Origin: Rhodospirillales bacterium
Lineage (GTDB): Bacteria; Pseudomonadota; Alphaproteobacteria; Reyranellales; Reyranellaceae
Direction of reading: 5' to 3'
NCBI GenBank assembly: GCA_009377525.1
Contig: WHTW01000028.1
Coordinates: forward strand, 1 to 62,161
Length of the DNA: 62,161 bases
Position numbers and translations under genes: made by a program. Positions 32,124 through 40,942 of the stretch are shown here, piece after piece; positions within the stretch are counted from its first letter, which is position 1; every line of letters begins with the position of its first letter. The notes below the pieces were generated by a model, which was given only the letters and a program-made list of their open reading frames with translations, ran no database searches and was not told the DNA's origin.

Positions 32124-32863
32124 GCATGGCGGCGCAGGCTCCCTCGCGGCGCGACGCGGCGACCGGCTCGATCAAGCCGCGCGTGCTGGTCGTCGAGGAC
32201 GAGACGGCGCTGGTCGAGCTTCTGCGCTACAACCTCGAGCAGTCGGGCTTTCGCGTCTCGGTCGCCTATGACGGCGAGGAGGCGCTGGCCTCGGTGCAGG
32301 AGGACGTGCCCGATCTCATCCTGCTCGACTGGATGCTGCCCCTGATGTCGGGCATCGAGGTCTGTCGCCAGCTGCGCCGCCAGACCATCACTGCCAACCT
32401 GCCGATCATCATGCTGACGGCGCGCGGCGAGGAGGGCGATCGCGTGCGCGGGCTCGATGCCGGCGCCGACGACTACGTCTCCAAGCCGTTCTCGCCGACC
32501 GAGCTCGTGGCGCGCATCCGCGCCGTGCTGCGCCGCATCCGGCCCGCGCTGGCCGACGAGGCCTTGAGCTACGCCGACATCGTCATGGATCTCGTCGCCC
32601 ATCGCGTGACGCGCGCCGGCAAGCCGGTGCATCTCGGCCCCACCGAGTTCCGCCTGCTGCGCCATTTCATGGAGCATCCCGGCCGCGTCTTCTCGCGCGA
32701 GCAGTTGCTCGACTCGGTGTGGGGCAAGGACGTCTATGTCGAGGCGCGCACCGTCGACGTGCACATCCGTCGGCTGCGCATCGCGCTCAACGGTGAGAGC
32801 CAAGCCGACCTGATCCGCACCGTGCGCGCCGCGGGCTACGCCCTCGACGCCACGCCGGGCTGA
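32120..32863 (+). CDS. phoB: Phosphate response regulator PhoB
   Basis: A 247-residue OmpR-class regulator. The receiver domain has LVVEDE, the phospho-acceptor region LILLDWMLP, LTARGEE and YVSKPFSP; a winged helix (LGPTEFRLLRHFMEHPG, VWGKDVYVEARTVDVHIRRL) follows. It binds the Pho box upstream of pstS. Its kinase is probably the PhoR-like protein at 7617. An intrinsic terminator lies about 290 bp downstream. Confidence 0.95.
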   Translation: MSMAAQAPSRRDAATGSIKPRVLVVEDETALVELLRYNLEQSGFRVSVAYDGEEALASVQEDVPDLILLDWMLPLMSGIEVCRQLRRQTITANLPIIMLTARGEEGDRVRGLDAGADDYVSKPFSPTELVARIRAVLRRIRPALADEALSYADIVMDLVAHRVTRAGKPVHLGPTEFRLLRHFMEHPGRVFSREQLLDSVWGKDVYVEARTVDVHIRRLRIALNGESQADLIRTVRAAGYALDATPG

Positions 32864-32864
32864 T

Positions 32865-33008
32865 GCTGGGGGCGCGCGACTCCAGTCGCGCGTCTTCTCA
32901 TGTTCTTCCGGACCGCGCGCGTCCCCGCGCGCCTCATGATCATGAGCGCGCGGGGACGCGCGCGGTCCGGAAGAGTATGACGCGCCATTGGAGTGGCGCG
33001 CCCCCAGC
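32865..33008. repeat. Nested composite palindrome containing family A copy A3
   Basis: Outer arms GCTGGGGGCGCGC and GCGCGCCCCCAGC enclose two small hairpins (around GACTCCAGTC and CCATTGGAGTGG) and, in the centre, the family A palindrome 32905-32973 with TCATGATCATGA at its core. The whole 144 bp can fold into one branched cruciform. It looks like one repeat inserted into another. Confidence 0.85.
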
Positions 33009-33143
33009 AGTTTTCCACACCACCAGTAACGGTTTTGTAGCCTCGGGGGATTACACCAGCCTCGCCCGTTCCCGGCCGGCAACCCCACGCCCCGCTCCGG
33101 AATGGGTCGGTTCCCCCGGCGCGGATGACACCCCGACGCCGAT

Positions 33144-34601
33144 TTACTGCCCCTCCTTCCTCGCGGAAGGAGGGGTTTCTTTTTCGAAGTAGCGGCGTAC
33201 CAGGACGGCCAGGATCAGCGCCGGCAGGCCGAGCAGGGTGGTGTAGATGAAGAACAGCGTGAACCCCTGGTACTTCGGTGCCGCATCGAGCACGTCGAGC
33301 AGCGCGGCGAGCGCCGGCACGTCGCGCGCCGAGCTTTGCAGGCGCTCGACGATGACGCCGGAAAAGCCGCCGAGGATCTTGCCGGGCAGGAGCATGAGCG
33401 ACGTGAACAGCGCGTATTGAGTTGCCGTGTAGGCAGTGTTGGTCAGTCCCGACAGGAAGGCGATGAACACCGATCCCGACATGCCGCCTGCCAGGTTGTC
33501 GACGCTGATCGCGATGGTCAGCACCATCGGGTCAGGACGGCCGATGGCGGAGAGCCACGCGAAAGTGAGGTTTGACCCGGCGATCAGGACCACCGACAGC
33601 GTCAGGAGTCGTGCCGCGCCGATACGGAACACCAGGACGCCGCCCAGCAACGCGCCAAGGCCGGTCATGATGAAGCCGTAGACCTTGCTGATATTGGCGA
33701 TCTGCTGCTCGTTGAATCCCAGGTCGAGATAGAACGGATAGGCCATGACACCCATGGCGATGTCACTCAGCCGGAACAGGCCAATGAAGGCGAGCAGCAG
33801 CAGGCCGATCCAGCGGAAGCGCACGAAGAAATCGACGAACGGGCAGACGATCGCGCCGTAGGCCCAGACCAGGGCGTCGCGCATCATGGGACTGAGATGA
33901 GCACGGCGGTTGGCGAATTCGGCGACCTTGGCTTCCTGTTCCCCGGTTGCCGCCTCCACCTGTCGCGGCGGCTCGCTGATCACGAGGGTCGTGATGATGC
34001 CGACCAGGGCAAGCGCCGCCATGGTCTGATAGGCGTCCGGCCAGGAGCTGTAGGCGGCGACGTAGAGGGCGCCGGCACTCGCGGCCAGCACGGCGACGCG
34101 ATAGCCGAGCTGATAGGTCGCGGCTGTCGCGCCTTGGAGACTCTTGTCCGTCGCCTCGATGCGGAACGCATCCATGGCGATATCCTGCGTGGCCGAGGAA
34201 AACGCCACGATGACGGCCAAGACCACCAGCCAGACCAGGTCGGTGCGCGGATCGCAGAACGACATCGCCAGCAGCCCGAGCCCGATGCCGGCCTGTGCCA
34301 GCGACAACCAGGCGCGGCGCCGGCCGAGCCAGCGTGTCAGGAACGGCAGCGGCACGCGGTCGACCACCGGCGACCAGATGAATTTCACCGAATAGGTGAT
34401 GCCGATCCAGCTCGCGAACCCGATGGTGGCGAGACTGACATCCGATCGCTTCAGCCACGCCGACAGCGTCGAAAAGACCAGCAGGAAGGGCAGTCCGGCG
34501 GAGAAGCCCAGGAACAGGAAGGTGACCACGCGCGGATGCGCGTAGATCGCCGCTGTCTCACGCCAGCCGCGGGCCGGTGTCGGGGCGGCAGGGTTGGTCA
34601 A
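33144..34601 (-). CDS. ampG: AmpG-like muropeptide MFS permease
   Basis: A 485-residue, roughly 14-segment MFS protein with AmpG family features (FLGFSAGLPFLLVFSTLSAWL, SWIGITYSVKFIWSPVVDR, DIAMDAFRIE). AmpG imports cell-wall anhydromuropeptides for recycling. I chose the TTG at 34601 because it overlaps the stop of the PfkB gene (TTGA), whereas the longer frame runs inside that gene. The final codons lie within a terminator of the opposite strand. Confidence 0.85.
   Translation of the reverse strand: MTNPAAPTPARGWRETAAIYAHPRVVTFLFLGFSAGLPFLLVFSTLSAWLKRSDVSLATIGFASWIGITYSVKFIWSPVVDRVPLPFLTRWLGRRRAWLSLAQAGIGLGLLAMSFCDPRTDLVWLVVLAVIVAFSSATQDIAMDAFRIEATDKSLQGATAATYQLGYRVAVLAASAGALYVAAYSSWPDAYQTMAALALVGIITTLVISEPPRQVEAATGEQEAKVAEFANRRAHLSPMMRDALVWAYGAIVCPFVDFFVRFRWIGLLLLAFIGLFRLSDIAMGVMAYPFYLDLGFNEQQIANISKVYGFIMTGLGALLGGVLVFRIGAARLLTLSVVLIAGSNLTFAWLSAIGRPDPMVLTIAISVDNLAGGMSGSVFIAFLSGLTNTAYTATQYALFTSLMLLPGKILGGFSGVIVERLQSSARDVPALAALLDVLDAAPKYQGFTLFFIYTTLLGLPALILAVLVRRYFEKETPPSARKEGQ
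33150..33184 (+). terminator. Rho-independent terminator of the pst-pho operon
   Basis: An 11-bp perfect stem (CCCCTCCTTCC and complement) with loop TCGC, followed by TTTCTTTTT. On the opposite strand the same bases encode the last residues of the AmpG-like permease. Confidence 0.9.
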
Positions 34602-35575
34602 ACCAGCCCGCGCAGCGCCTGCTCGGGCCGCGCGCCGATGTGGCTGATGATCTCGGCGGCGGCGATGCCGCCCAGCCGCGCACACTCGGCCAACGGCTTG
34701 CCGTGCGTGTAGCCGAACAGGAAGCCCGAGGCGTAGAGATCGCCGGCGCCGGTCGTGTCGACCACCTTGGCGACGGGCGCGGCGGCGACGGCATAGGTCT
34801 CGCTGCCCTTGATCACGATCGAGCCCTTCTCACTGCGCGTCAGCGCGGCGATCTTGGCTTCCTTGCGCGTTGCCTCCATCGCTTCCTCGAAAGTCTCGAC
34901 CTCGTAGAGCGCTTTGATCTCCGCTTCGTTGCCGAACAGGATGTCGACCCTGTTGCGGATCAGGTCGCGGAATTCCTCGCGATAGCGATGGACGCAGAAC
35001 GAGTCCGACAGGGTGATCGAGACCAGCCGGCCAGCCTGGTGGGCCGCATCGAACGCCTTCAGCACCGCCTTCTTGGCCTCCGGTGCATCCCACAGATAGC
35101 CTTCGACATAAGTCACCCTGGCGGCACCCACGACCTTCGTGTCGATGTCTACGGGTCCGAGGCCGGTGCAGGCGCCGAGGTAGGTGTTCATGGTGCGCTG
35201 TCCGTCCGGTGTGACCAGGATCAGGCAGCGCGCCGTTGCCGGACCAGAGGTGGCGCTCGCCGTCTCGAATGACACCCCTGTCGCCTTCAGGTCGTGGCGG
35301 AATACTTCGCCGAGCTGGTCGTTGCGCACCTTGCCGATATACGCGCCCGTGCCGCCGAACGAGGCGATGCCGGCCATGGTGTTGCCGCACGAGCCGCCGG
35401 AGACTTCCACGCCGGGGCCTGTCACCGCATAGAGCGTCTCGGCGCGTTCCTCGTCTATCAACATCATGCTGCCCTTGATCAGGCCGTGCTGGCTCAGGAA
35501 GGCATCGTCGGTGTGACTGAGGATGTCGACGATGGCGTTGCCGATTCCCAGCACGTCGAAGGCAGCGGATGTCAT
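34598..35575 (-). CDS. PfkB-family kinase, adenosine kinase-like
   Basis: A 325-residue sugar/nucleoside kinase with GGSCGNTMAGIASFGG in the lid/substrate region and the C-terminal PfkB signature VVDTTGAGDLYASGF containing the catalytic Asp. The sequence style (DVLGIGNAIVDI) fits the adenosine kinase group of alphaproteobacteria. It is translationally coupled to the AmpG-like gene; a functional link is not obvious. Confidence 0.85.
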   Translation of the reverse strand: MTSAAFDVLGIGNAIVDILSHTDDAFLSQHGLIKGSMMLIDEERAETLYAVTGPGVEVSGGSCGNTMAGIASFGGTGAYIGKVRNDQLGEVFRHDLKATGVSFETASATSGPATARCLILVTPDGQRTMNTYLGACTGLGPVDIDTKVVGAARVTYVEGYLWDAPEAKKAVLKAFDAAHQAGRLVSITLSDSFCVHRYREEFRDLIRNRVDILFGNEAEIKALYEVETFEEAMEATRKEAKIAALTRSEKGSIVIKGSETYAVAAAPVAKVVDTTGAGDLYASGFLFGYTHGKPLAECARLGGIAAAEIISHIGARPEQALRGLV

Positions 35576-35606
35576 GAAGTCTCCTGGAGTGGTCTTGAGC
35601 GTCCGA

Positions 35607-35758
35607 CCTCACCCTGAGGAGGCCCGAAGGGCCGTCTCGAATGCGCGCGGTAAAGCCGCGCGTGGGTGGGCAACAAGCACCGTGCCTGCGGTCCATGCTT
35701 CGAGACGGGCGCGTAGTTTATCCCGAGGTACTCGAGGGGCGCTCTCCTCAGCATGAGG
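35607..35758. repeat. Composite inverted repeat, family D (copy D1)
   Basis: The outer arms CCTCACCCTGAGGAG and CTCCTCAGCATGAGG enclose inner arms GTCTCGAA and TTCGAGAC and smaller hairpins. It is related to the copy at 58104-58232. It fills the gap between the DsrE-like and PfkB genes. Confidence 0.75.
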
Positions 35759-35775
35759 TTGATTCTGGGTCAACA

Positions 35776-36171
35776 CTAAAGGGTAACCAGATGCATGCCG
35801 GGCTTGGTTTCTTCCAGCAAGGTCACGATGCCCGCGACCGTGAAGGGAACGTCGCTGCGCAGGCCGGCGCGGTCGATGCCGAGCGAGCGCAGGCCCATTT
35901 CGCACACGATGAAGCGCGCGCCAAGCTCGACGCAGGCGGCCAGCAGCGTCTCGAAGTCGCCGACGCCGCGCTCGCGGTTTTTAGCGTCGCGCGGCCAGTC
36001 GGCAAGGGGAGGCGGCGGCCCTTCGAGGGCGCGAATGCCGGCCATGGTGAAGAACAGCACCGCGGGCTTGTTGACCGCGAGCGCCGCCGCGGCCAGCGCC
36101 AGCGCGTAGTGCACGCTCTCATAGTCGCCCGCGCGCACGATCACCGAGAGCCCGCCGTCGGGGGATTTCAT
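35776..36171 (-). CDS. DsrE/DsrF-like sulfur-relay family protein
   Basis: A 131-residue protein with a DsrE-type alpha/beta fold (LSVIVRAGDYESVHYALALA, PAVLFFTMAGIRAL, GARFIVCEMGLRSLGID). C-E-M-G carries the single likely active cysteine. Members move sulfur or sit in persulfide chemistry. I chose the ATG at 36171 because it overlaps the stop of the ThiF/MoeB gene (ATGA). That coupling suggests a shared sulfur-transfer pathway. Confidence 0.75.
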   Translation of the reverse strand: MKSPDGGLSVIVRAGDYESVHYALALAAAALAVNKPAVLFFTMAGIRALEGPPPPLADWPRDAKNRERGVGDFETLLAACVELGARFIVCEMGLRSLGIDRAGLRSDVPFTVAGIVTLLEETKPGMHLVTL

Positions 36172-36953
36172 CGCGCCCCGCCCGAAACGCTGCACGTCGG
36201 GCAATCGGCCCGCTTGGCGATCGCCATCTCGTCGAAGGAGCCGGCGAGCGCGTCGTACATCAAGAGTCGTCCGGTGAGCGATCGGCCGATGCTGAGGATC
36301 TCCTTCACGACTTCGGTTGCCTGCAGCGCGCCCAGGGTGCCGGCCAACGCGCCCAAGACGCCGGCCTGCGCGCAGCTCGGCACGGCGTCCTCCGACGGCG
36401 CCTCGGGAAACAGGCAGCGCAGGCAGGGATGCCCCGCGCCCTGCCAGGCCTTGTAGGTCGAGATCTGGCCGTCGAAGCGCAGGATGGCGGCGGCCACCAG
36501 CGTCTTCTTCAGGCGATAGCAGGCGTCGTTCAGCAGGTAGCGCGTGGCGAAGTTGTCGCTGCCGTCGGCCACGATGTCGTAGCCGGCGATGATGCGCTCC
36601 GCATTCGCCGCGGTAAGTCGCTCACCGTGCGGTTCGACACGCACCTCGGGATTGATCTCGCCGAGCGCGCGGCGCGCGCTCTCGACCTTGGCCGTGCCGA
36701 TGTCCGCGGTGCGATGGATGACCTGGCGCTGCAGGTTGGAGAGATCGACATTGTCGTGGTCGATCACGCCCAGGGTGCCCACACCGGCGGCGGCAAGATA
36801 TTGCAGCAGGGGCGCGCCAAGCCCGCCGGCGCCGACCACCAGGACACGCGCGGCGATCAGCCGCGACTGGCCCACGCCGCCGATCTCCGCCAGCACGATA
36901 TGGCGCGCGTAGCGGCGGATCTGCGGCTCGGTGAGCTCGGGCAGCATCGACAT
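36168..36953 (-). CDS. ThiF/MoeB-family adenylyltransferase
   Basis: A 261-residue E1-like enzyme that activates the C-terminus of a ubiquitin-like sulfur carrier (ThiS or MoaD). It has RYARHIVLAEIGGVGQ, the ATP loop VVGAGGLGAP, DNVDLSNLQRQ, the zinc cysteines CLRC and CPTC, and a catalytic-cysteine region near PSCAQAGV. Without a neighbouring ThiS or MoaD gene I cannot choose between ThiF and MoeB. Confidence 0.88.
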   Translation of the reverse strand: MSMLPELTEPQIRRYARHIVLAEIGGVGQSRLIAARVLVVGAGGLGAPLLQYLAAAGVGTLGVIDHDNVDLSNLQRQVIHRTADIGTAKVESARRALGEINPEVRVEPHGERLTAANAERIIAGYDIVADGSDNFATRYLLNDACYRLKKTLVAAAILRFDGQISTYKAWQGAGHPCLRCLFPEAPSEDAVPSCAQAGVLGALAGTLGALQATEVVKEILSIGRSLTGRLLMYDALAGSFDEMAIAKRADCPTCSVSGGAR

Positions 36954-36982
36954 GGTCCGCTTATAGCATGTCCGCTGGAGCG

Positions 36983-37097
36983 TTTTCCGGCGTGGTGGAA
37001 CCGCTTGCGGTTCCACCACGCCGGAAAAGCGCGCGCGGCCGATCCGCGTGTCACCGGGCACATTCCGTTCGGCTGATTTCAGCCGAACGGAATGTGC
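36983..37097. repeat. Double-hairpin element, family B (copy B4)
   Basis: Hairpin 1 is at 36983-37028 (perfect arms containing GTGGAACCGC and GCGGTTCCAC). Hairpin 2 is a 40-bp repeat at 37058-37097 (arms GCACATTCCGTTCGGCTGA and complement). The element ends at TGCTCTATAG, 19 bp upstream of the MFS start, the same relation that B2 has to the rhomboid gene. Confidence 0.9.
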
Positions 37098-37116
37098 TCT
37101 ATAGAAGCCGGCCCGA

Positions 37117-38325
37117 ATGACATCCCCCTCAACCCGCCCGACCCTCACGCCGCTGCTGCTGGTGCTCCTGGCGCTCCTGTCGTCCTTCACGCCGCTCAGC
37201 ATCGACATGTACCTGCCGGCCCTGCCGGTGATCGCCGTCGACCTGCGCGGCACGGCGGGCGACATCCAGCTCACCCTGTCGGCCTTCATGATCGCCTTCG
37301 GCGTCGGCCAGATCTTCTATGGCCCGGCCGGCGACCGCTTCGGTCGCCGGCCGGTCATCCTGAGCGGCCTCGTGATCTACGTCGCGGCGAGCATCGGCTG
37401 CGCCTTCGCGGCCGAAGCAGGCCACCTCGTGCTGCTGCGCTTCCTGCAGGGCCTGGCGGCCTGCGGCGGCGTGGTGCTGGCGCGCACCATGGTGCGCGAC
37501 CTCGCCGAGAAGGACCAGGCGGCGCGCGCCATGTCGCTGATGATGGCCTGCACCTCGATCGCGCCCATGCTGGCGCCGCTGATCGGCGGGCAGGTGCTGT
37601 GGTTCCTGGGCTGGCGGGCGATCTTCTGGGTGCTGGCCATCATCGGCGTGGTCGCCCTGGTCGCGGCCTGGCTGCGCCTGCCCGAGACGCTCAGGCCCGA
37701 GTATCGCCAGCCGCTGGTGCTGTCCTCGATCCTGAAACGCTTCGGCGAGCTGGTGCGGCACCGCGCCTTCATGGGCTACGCCTTCACCAGCACCTTCCAG
37801 TTCTCCGCCCTGATGTCGTTCCTCAGCGGCTCGCCGTTCGTGTTCATCGAGAAGTACGGCATCGCCCCGCGCGCCTACGGCCTGATCTTCGGCGGCATGA
37901 TCATCTTCATGACCCTGGGCAGCCTTTTGAACGCTAGGTTCGCGCCGGTGTTCGGCGCCAGCCGCATCCTGCGCTATGCCGTGATCGTGCCGGCCATCGT
38001 CGGGCCGACGGCGCTGGTGCTGGGCTTCATCGAGGCGCGCTACGGCACGATCGGCCTGTGGCCCTTCCTGCTCTGCTTCGCGCCGCAGATCGCCACCATC
38101 AGCCTGATCGGCCCCAACTCGATGGCGATGGCGCTGCAGCGCTATCCGCACATGGCGGGCACGGCCTCGTCGCTGATGGGCGTCATGCAGTTCGGCATCG
38201 GCGCGATCTTCGGCGCCATCGTCGGCCAGACCATGGACGGCACTATCGCGCCCATGACGACGGCCATGGGGATCGCCGGCGCTCTCTGCCTCGTGTCGCA
38301 CCGCCTGCTGGTGCGCAGGGATTAG
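37117..38325 (+). CDS. Bcr/CflA-family multidrug MFS efflux pump
   Basis: A 402-residue, 12-segment drug/H+ antiporter of the Bcr/CflA group (FTPLSIDMYLPALPVIA, GPAGDRFGRRPVIL). Family members export bicyclomycin, chloramphenicol or sulfonamides; the substrate here is unknown. The start lies just after the B4 element, which may supply its promoter. A family C palindrome follows the stop. Confidence 0.88.
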   Translation: MTSPSTRPTLTPLLLVLLALLSSFTPLSIDMYLPALPVIAVDLRGTAGDIQLTLSAFMIAFGVGQIFYGPAGDRFGRRPVILSGLVIYVAASIGCAFAAEAGHLVLLRFLQGLAACGGVVLARTMVRDLAEKDQAARAMSLMMACTSIAPMLAPLIGGQVLWFLGWRAIFWVLAIIGVVALVAAWLRLPETLRPEYRQPLVLSSILKRFGELVRHRAFMGYAFTSTFQFSALMSFLSGSPFVFIEKYGIAPRAYGLIFGGMIIFMTLGSLLNARFAPVFGASRILRYAVIVPAIVGPTALVLGFIEARYGTIGLWPFLLCFAPQIATISLIGPNSMAMALQRYPHMAGTASSLMGVMQFGIGAIFGAIVGQTMDGTIAPMTTAMGIAGALCLVSHRLLVRRD

Positions 38326-38336
38326 CCTCTTTGCTC

Positions 38337-38383
38337 TCATGCTCCTCTCCCCCAAGGGGGACCCTTGGGGGAGAGGAGCATGA
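38337..38383. terminator. Family C palindrome, likely bidirectional terminator (copy C1)
   Basis: Perfect arms TCATGCTCCTCTCCCCCAAG and complement around GGGGGACCC. It lies between the convergent MFS and WD40 genes, where a two-way terminator is expected. No long U-tract is present. Confidence 0.7.
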
Positions 38384-38389
38384 AGAGAG

Positions 38390-39433
38390 CTAGCGCCTGA
38401 GATCGAGCACCAGCAGCGTGCCGGCGTCGTTGCCGACCGCGAGCCTGTAGCCGTCGGGCGACCAGGCGAGGCAGGTGACGGCCGAGCCGTCGGCCATTTT
38501 CAGCACCACCGAGCGCCTGGTCTTGATATCGCCGAGCTGCAGCTCACCAGAGTCGTAGCCACCGGCCACGAACTCCGCGGCCGGATGGGCGGCCACGACC
38601 GAGATCAGCCCCGCGCCTTCCTCGCCGAACTGCAGCGGCGGCTTGCCTTCCGGGCCCTTGCCCGAGAACGGCCAGGCCGTGAACACCGGCTGCGCCGAGG
38701 TGTAGAGGAAGCGCGCATCGGCCGTCCACGACAGCGACTTCACCTTGGCGGGATAGCCCTGCATCCGCATGTCGGTGGCCTGCGCCATGCGCCAGACATG
38801 GATGTCGTTCTCCTGCGTGCCGGTGGCGACGAACTTGCCGTCGGTGCTCCATTTCAGCGCGACATGGCTGCCGCGCCAGGCGAAGCGCCGCGGCGGCAGG
38901 GTGACCTGGCCGATGCTCCACACCGTGACGCCGCCATAGTGGGCGCAGGCGATGCGGCTGCCGTCCTTGCTGAAGTCGAGGCCGGCCACCGTGCTCTGGT
39001 GCGGGCCGAACTCCTTCACCTCGCCGCCCTTCACGACGAAGGCGCTCTTGCCCGCCGACGCGGCGACGGCACCGGTCGCGCGATGGGCGGCGATGTGCTC
39101 GAACCACTTGCCCTTCTGGTCGGCGATCTCGCTTGCCGTCCCGTCGGCGGCGATGCGCAGCAGCCGGCCGTCGTCGCCGCCGCTCACGAATCCGTCGCCC
39201 GCCGGATCGCCGACCAGCGCCAGCACCGCGCCGCCATGCAGCGGCTCGGCCGCCGGCGTCTCGGCGGCGTTGATGTCAGCCGGCAGCAGGCGCACGCGCC
39301 CGTCGCCCAGGGCAAAGGCCACGGTCGATCCGTCCTTGCTGAAGGCGCAGGCGGCGGTGGGCGCGTCGGCTGCAACGGGACGGCCCGGCGGCAGGGTCTG
39401 CTGCCAGGCCGGATTTGAAAGATCGAGCTTCAC
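38390..39433 (-). CDS. WD40-repeat beta-propeller protein
   Basis: A 347-residue protein of about seven WD40-like blades (for example VAGLDFSKDGSRIACAHYGG, ALKWSTDGKFVATGTQENDI, TCLAWSPDGYRLAVGNDAG). Such propellers are binding scaffolds. The GTG start is two bases after the stop of the COG0523 GTPase gene, so the proteins are made together and may act together in metal handling; that link is inference. Confidence 0.85.
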   Translation of the reverse strand: MKLDLSNPAWQQTLPPGRPVAADAPTAACAFSKDGSTVAFALGDGRVRLLPADINAAETPAAEPLHGGAVLALVGDPAGDGFVSGGDDGRLLRIAADGTASEIADQKGKWFEHIAAHRATGAVAASAGKSAFVVKGGEVKEFGPHQSTVAGLDFSKDGSRIACAHYGGVTVWSIGQVTLPPRRFAWRGSHVALKWSTDGKFVATGTQENDIHVWRMAQATDMRMQGYPAKVKSLSWTADARFLYTSAQPVFTAWPFSGKGPEGKPPLQFGEEGAGLISVVAAHPAAEFVAGGYDSGELQLGDIKTRRSVVLKMADGSAVTCLAWSPDGYRLAVGNDAGTLLVLDLRR

Positions 39434-39435
39434 GT

Positions 39436-40401
39436 CTACTTCAGGCAGTCGTTGAAGCCGCGCTGGAGGTTCTCGCCATCGAGGTTGCGGCCGATGAAGA
39501 CCAGCTTGCTCGAGCGTTTCTCGCCGTCCTTCCACGGCGTGCCCCAGTCGGAGTCCATCATCATGTGCACGCCCTGATAGACGTAGCGCCGCGGCGCGCC
39601 GTCGACGGCCAAAATGCCCTTGCTGCGGAAGATGTCGGGGCCGCGCAGCTGCAGGAGTGCCCCCATCCACTTCTGGAATCGGTCGGGATCGACCGGCCGG
39701 TCGGCGGTGAGCGACAGGCTTTTGACCTCTTCCTCGTGGTCGTGATCGTGACCGTGATGCAGGAAGTCGGGCTCGAACTCGAGGATGCGCTTCAGGTCGA
39801 ACGCACCCTTGTCGAGGATGGCGGCAAGCTCGATCTGGCTCTTCTGCGTCCTGAAGATGCGGGCGTAGCGGTTGATCGAGCCGATCTTGCCCTCGACCTT
39901 CTTGAGCTCGTCCTCGCTCACAAGGTCGGTCTTGTTGAGCAGGATCACGTCGGCGAAGGCCACCTGCTCCTCGGCCTCGTCGCCCTGCTCGAGCTGGCCG
40001 AGGAAGTGCTTGGCGTCGACCACGGTGACGATGGCGTCGAGCCGCGTCCTGGCCTTGACCTCGTCGTCGGTGAAGAAGGTCTGTGCGACCGGGCCGGGAT
40101 CGGCCAGCCCCGTCGTCTCGACCAGGATGCCGTCGAACTTGTCCTTGCGCTTCATCAGGCCTTCGATGATGCGTATGAGATCGCCGCGCACGGTGCAGCA
40201 GATGCAGCCGTTGTTCATCTCGAACACTTCCTCGTCGGCATTCACCACGAGGTCGTTGTCGATGCCGAGCTCGCCGAACTCGTTGACGATGACGGCGTAT
40301 TTCTTGCCGTGCTGCTCGCTCAGGATGCGATTGAGGAGCGTGGTCTTGCCGGCGCCGAGATAGCCGGTCAGCACGGTCACGGGGATTTGGGGCTGGGCCA
40401 T
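39436..40401 (-). CDS. COG0523 (CobW/ZigA-type) metallochaperone GTPase
   Basis: A 321-residue G3E-family GTPase with P-loop [15 protein letters not shown], the CxCC metal motif GCICC, Walker-B region [19 protein letters not shown], and a His-rich linker ([11 protein letters not shown]) before the C-terminal CobW domain. These proteins deliver zinc or another metal to target proteins, often under limitation. No Zur box was found. It is coupled to the WD40 gene. Confidence 0.92.
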   Translation of the reverse strand: MAQPQIPVTVLTGYLGAGKTTLLNRILSEQHGKKYAVIVNEFGELGIDNDLVVNADEEVFEMNNGCICCTVRGDLIRIIEGLMKRKDKFDGILVETTGLADPGPVAQTFFTDDEVKARTRLDAIVTVVDAKHFLGQLEQGDEAEEQVAFADVILLNKTDLVSEDELKKVEGKIGSINRYARIFRTQKSQIELAAILDKGAFDLKRILEFEPDFLHHGHDHDHEEEVKSLSLTADRPVDPDRFQKWMGALLQLRGPDIFRSKGILAVDGAPRRYVYQGVHMMMDSDWGTPWKDGEKRSSKLVFIGRNLDGENLQRGFNDCLK

Positions 40402-40448
40402 GGAAAATCCTTGGAAAAGCGGCCCCTGAGATAGGGTGGCGGAGGCCT

Positions 40449-40937
40449 TTAGTCCAGACGGTAGACGCGCTGGCGATAGCCGTGCAGGACGGTTTCGCCC
40501 GCCGGTCGCAGGCCGACCTTGTCGGCGACGCGCTGGGAAGCCTGATTGTCGGCATGGATGAAGGCAACGAAGGAGCGCAGCCCAAGGTCTTCGCGCGCAT
40601 GGCGCAGCAGGGCGCCGACGGCTTCGCTGGCGATGCCGCGGCCCCAATGGGCCCGTCCCAGGCGCCAGGTGAGCGCGGTGCAGCCCGGCAGATGACAGAG
40701 GCTGAGGCCGCATTGACCGAGAAAGCCCGGGCGGTCGCGCCATTCGATCACCCAGCGCCGAAGGGATGGCCGCCCGTCGATGATGTTGGCGCGGACCTCG
40801 GCGCGATGGGCATTGGCATGCGGCGGACCGCCCATGAAGCGGCGCACGTCGGCGTCGGCGTCCATCGCCAGGATGGCGTCGAGATCATCGAGCGTGCGCG
40901 CCCGGAGCCGCAGACGCGGGGTCGCCAGCACCTGCAT
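40449..40937 (-). CDS. GNAT-family N-acetyltransferase (RimJ-like)
   Basis: A 162-residue acetyltransferase ([56 protein letters not shown]). The acetyl-CoA loop RxxWGRG/A and the ending are typical of the RimJ/RimL group. The substrate is unknown. It lies five bases downstream of the UbiH-like gene in the same direction. Confidence 0.87.
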   Translation of the reverse strand: MQVLATPRLRLRARTLDDLDAILAMDADADVRRFMGGPPHANAHRAEVRANIIDGRPSLRRWVIEWRDRPGFLGQCGLSLCHLPGCTALTWRLGRAHWGRGIASEAVGALLRHAREDLGLRSFVAFIHADNQASQRVADKVGLRPAGETVLHGYRQRVYRLD

Positions 40938-40942
40938 GATCG

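Noticed and set aside
34602..34685. A longer N-terminus for the AmpG-like permease
   Set aside because: It is antisense-like Arg-rich sequence inside the PfkB gene. The TTG coupled to the PfkB stop is more likely.
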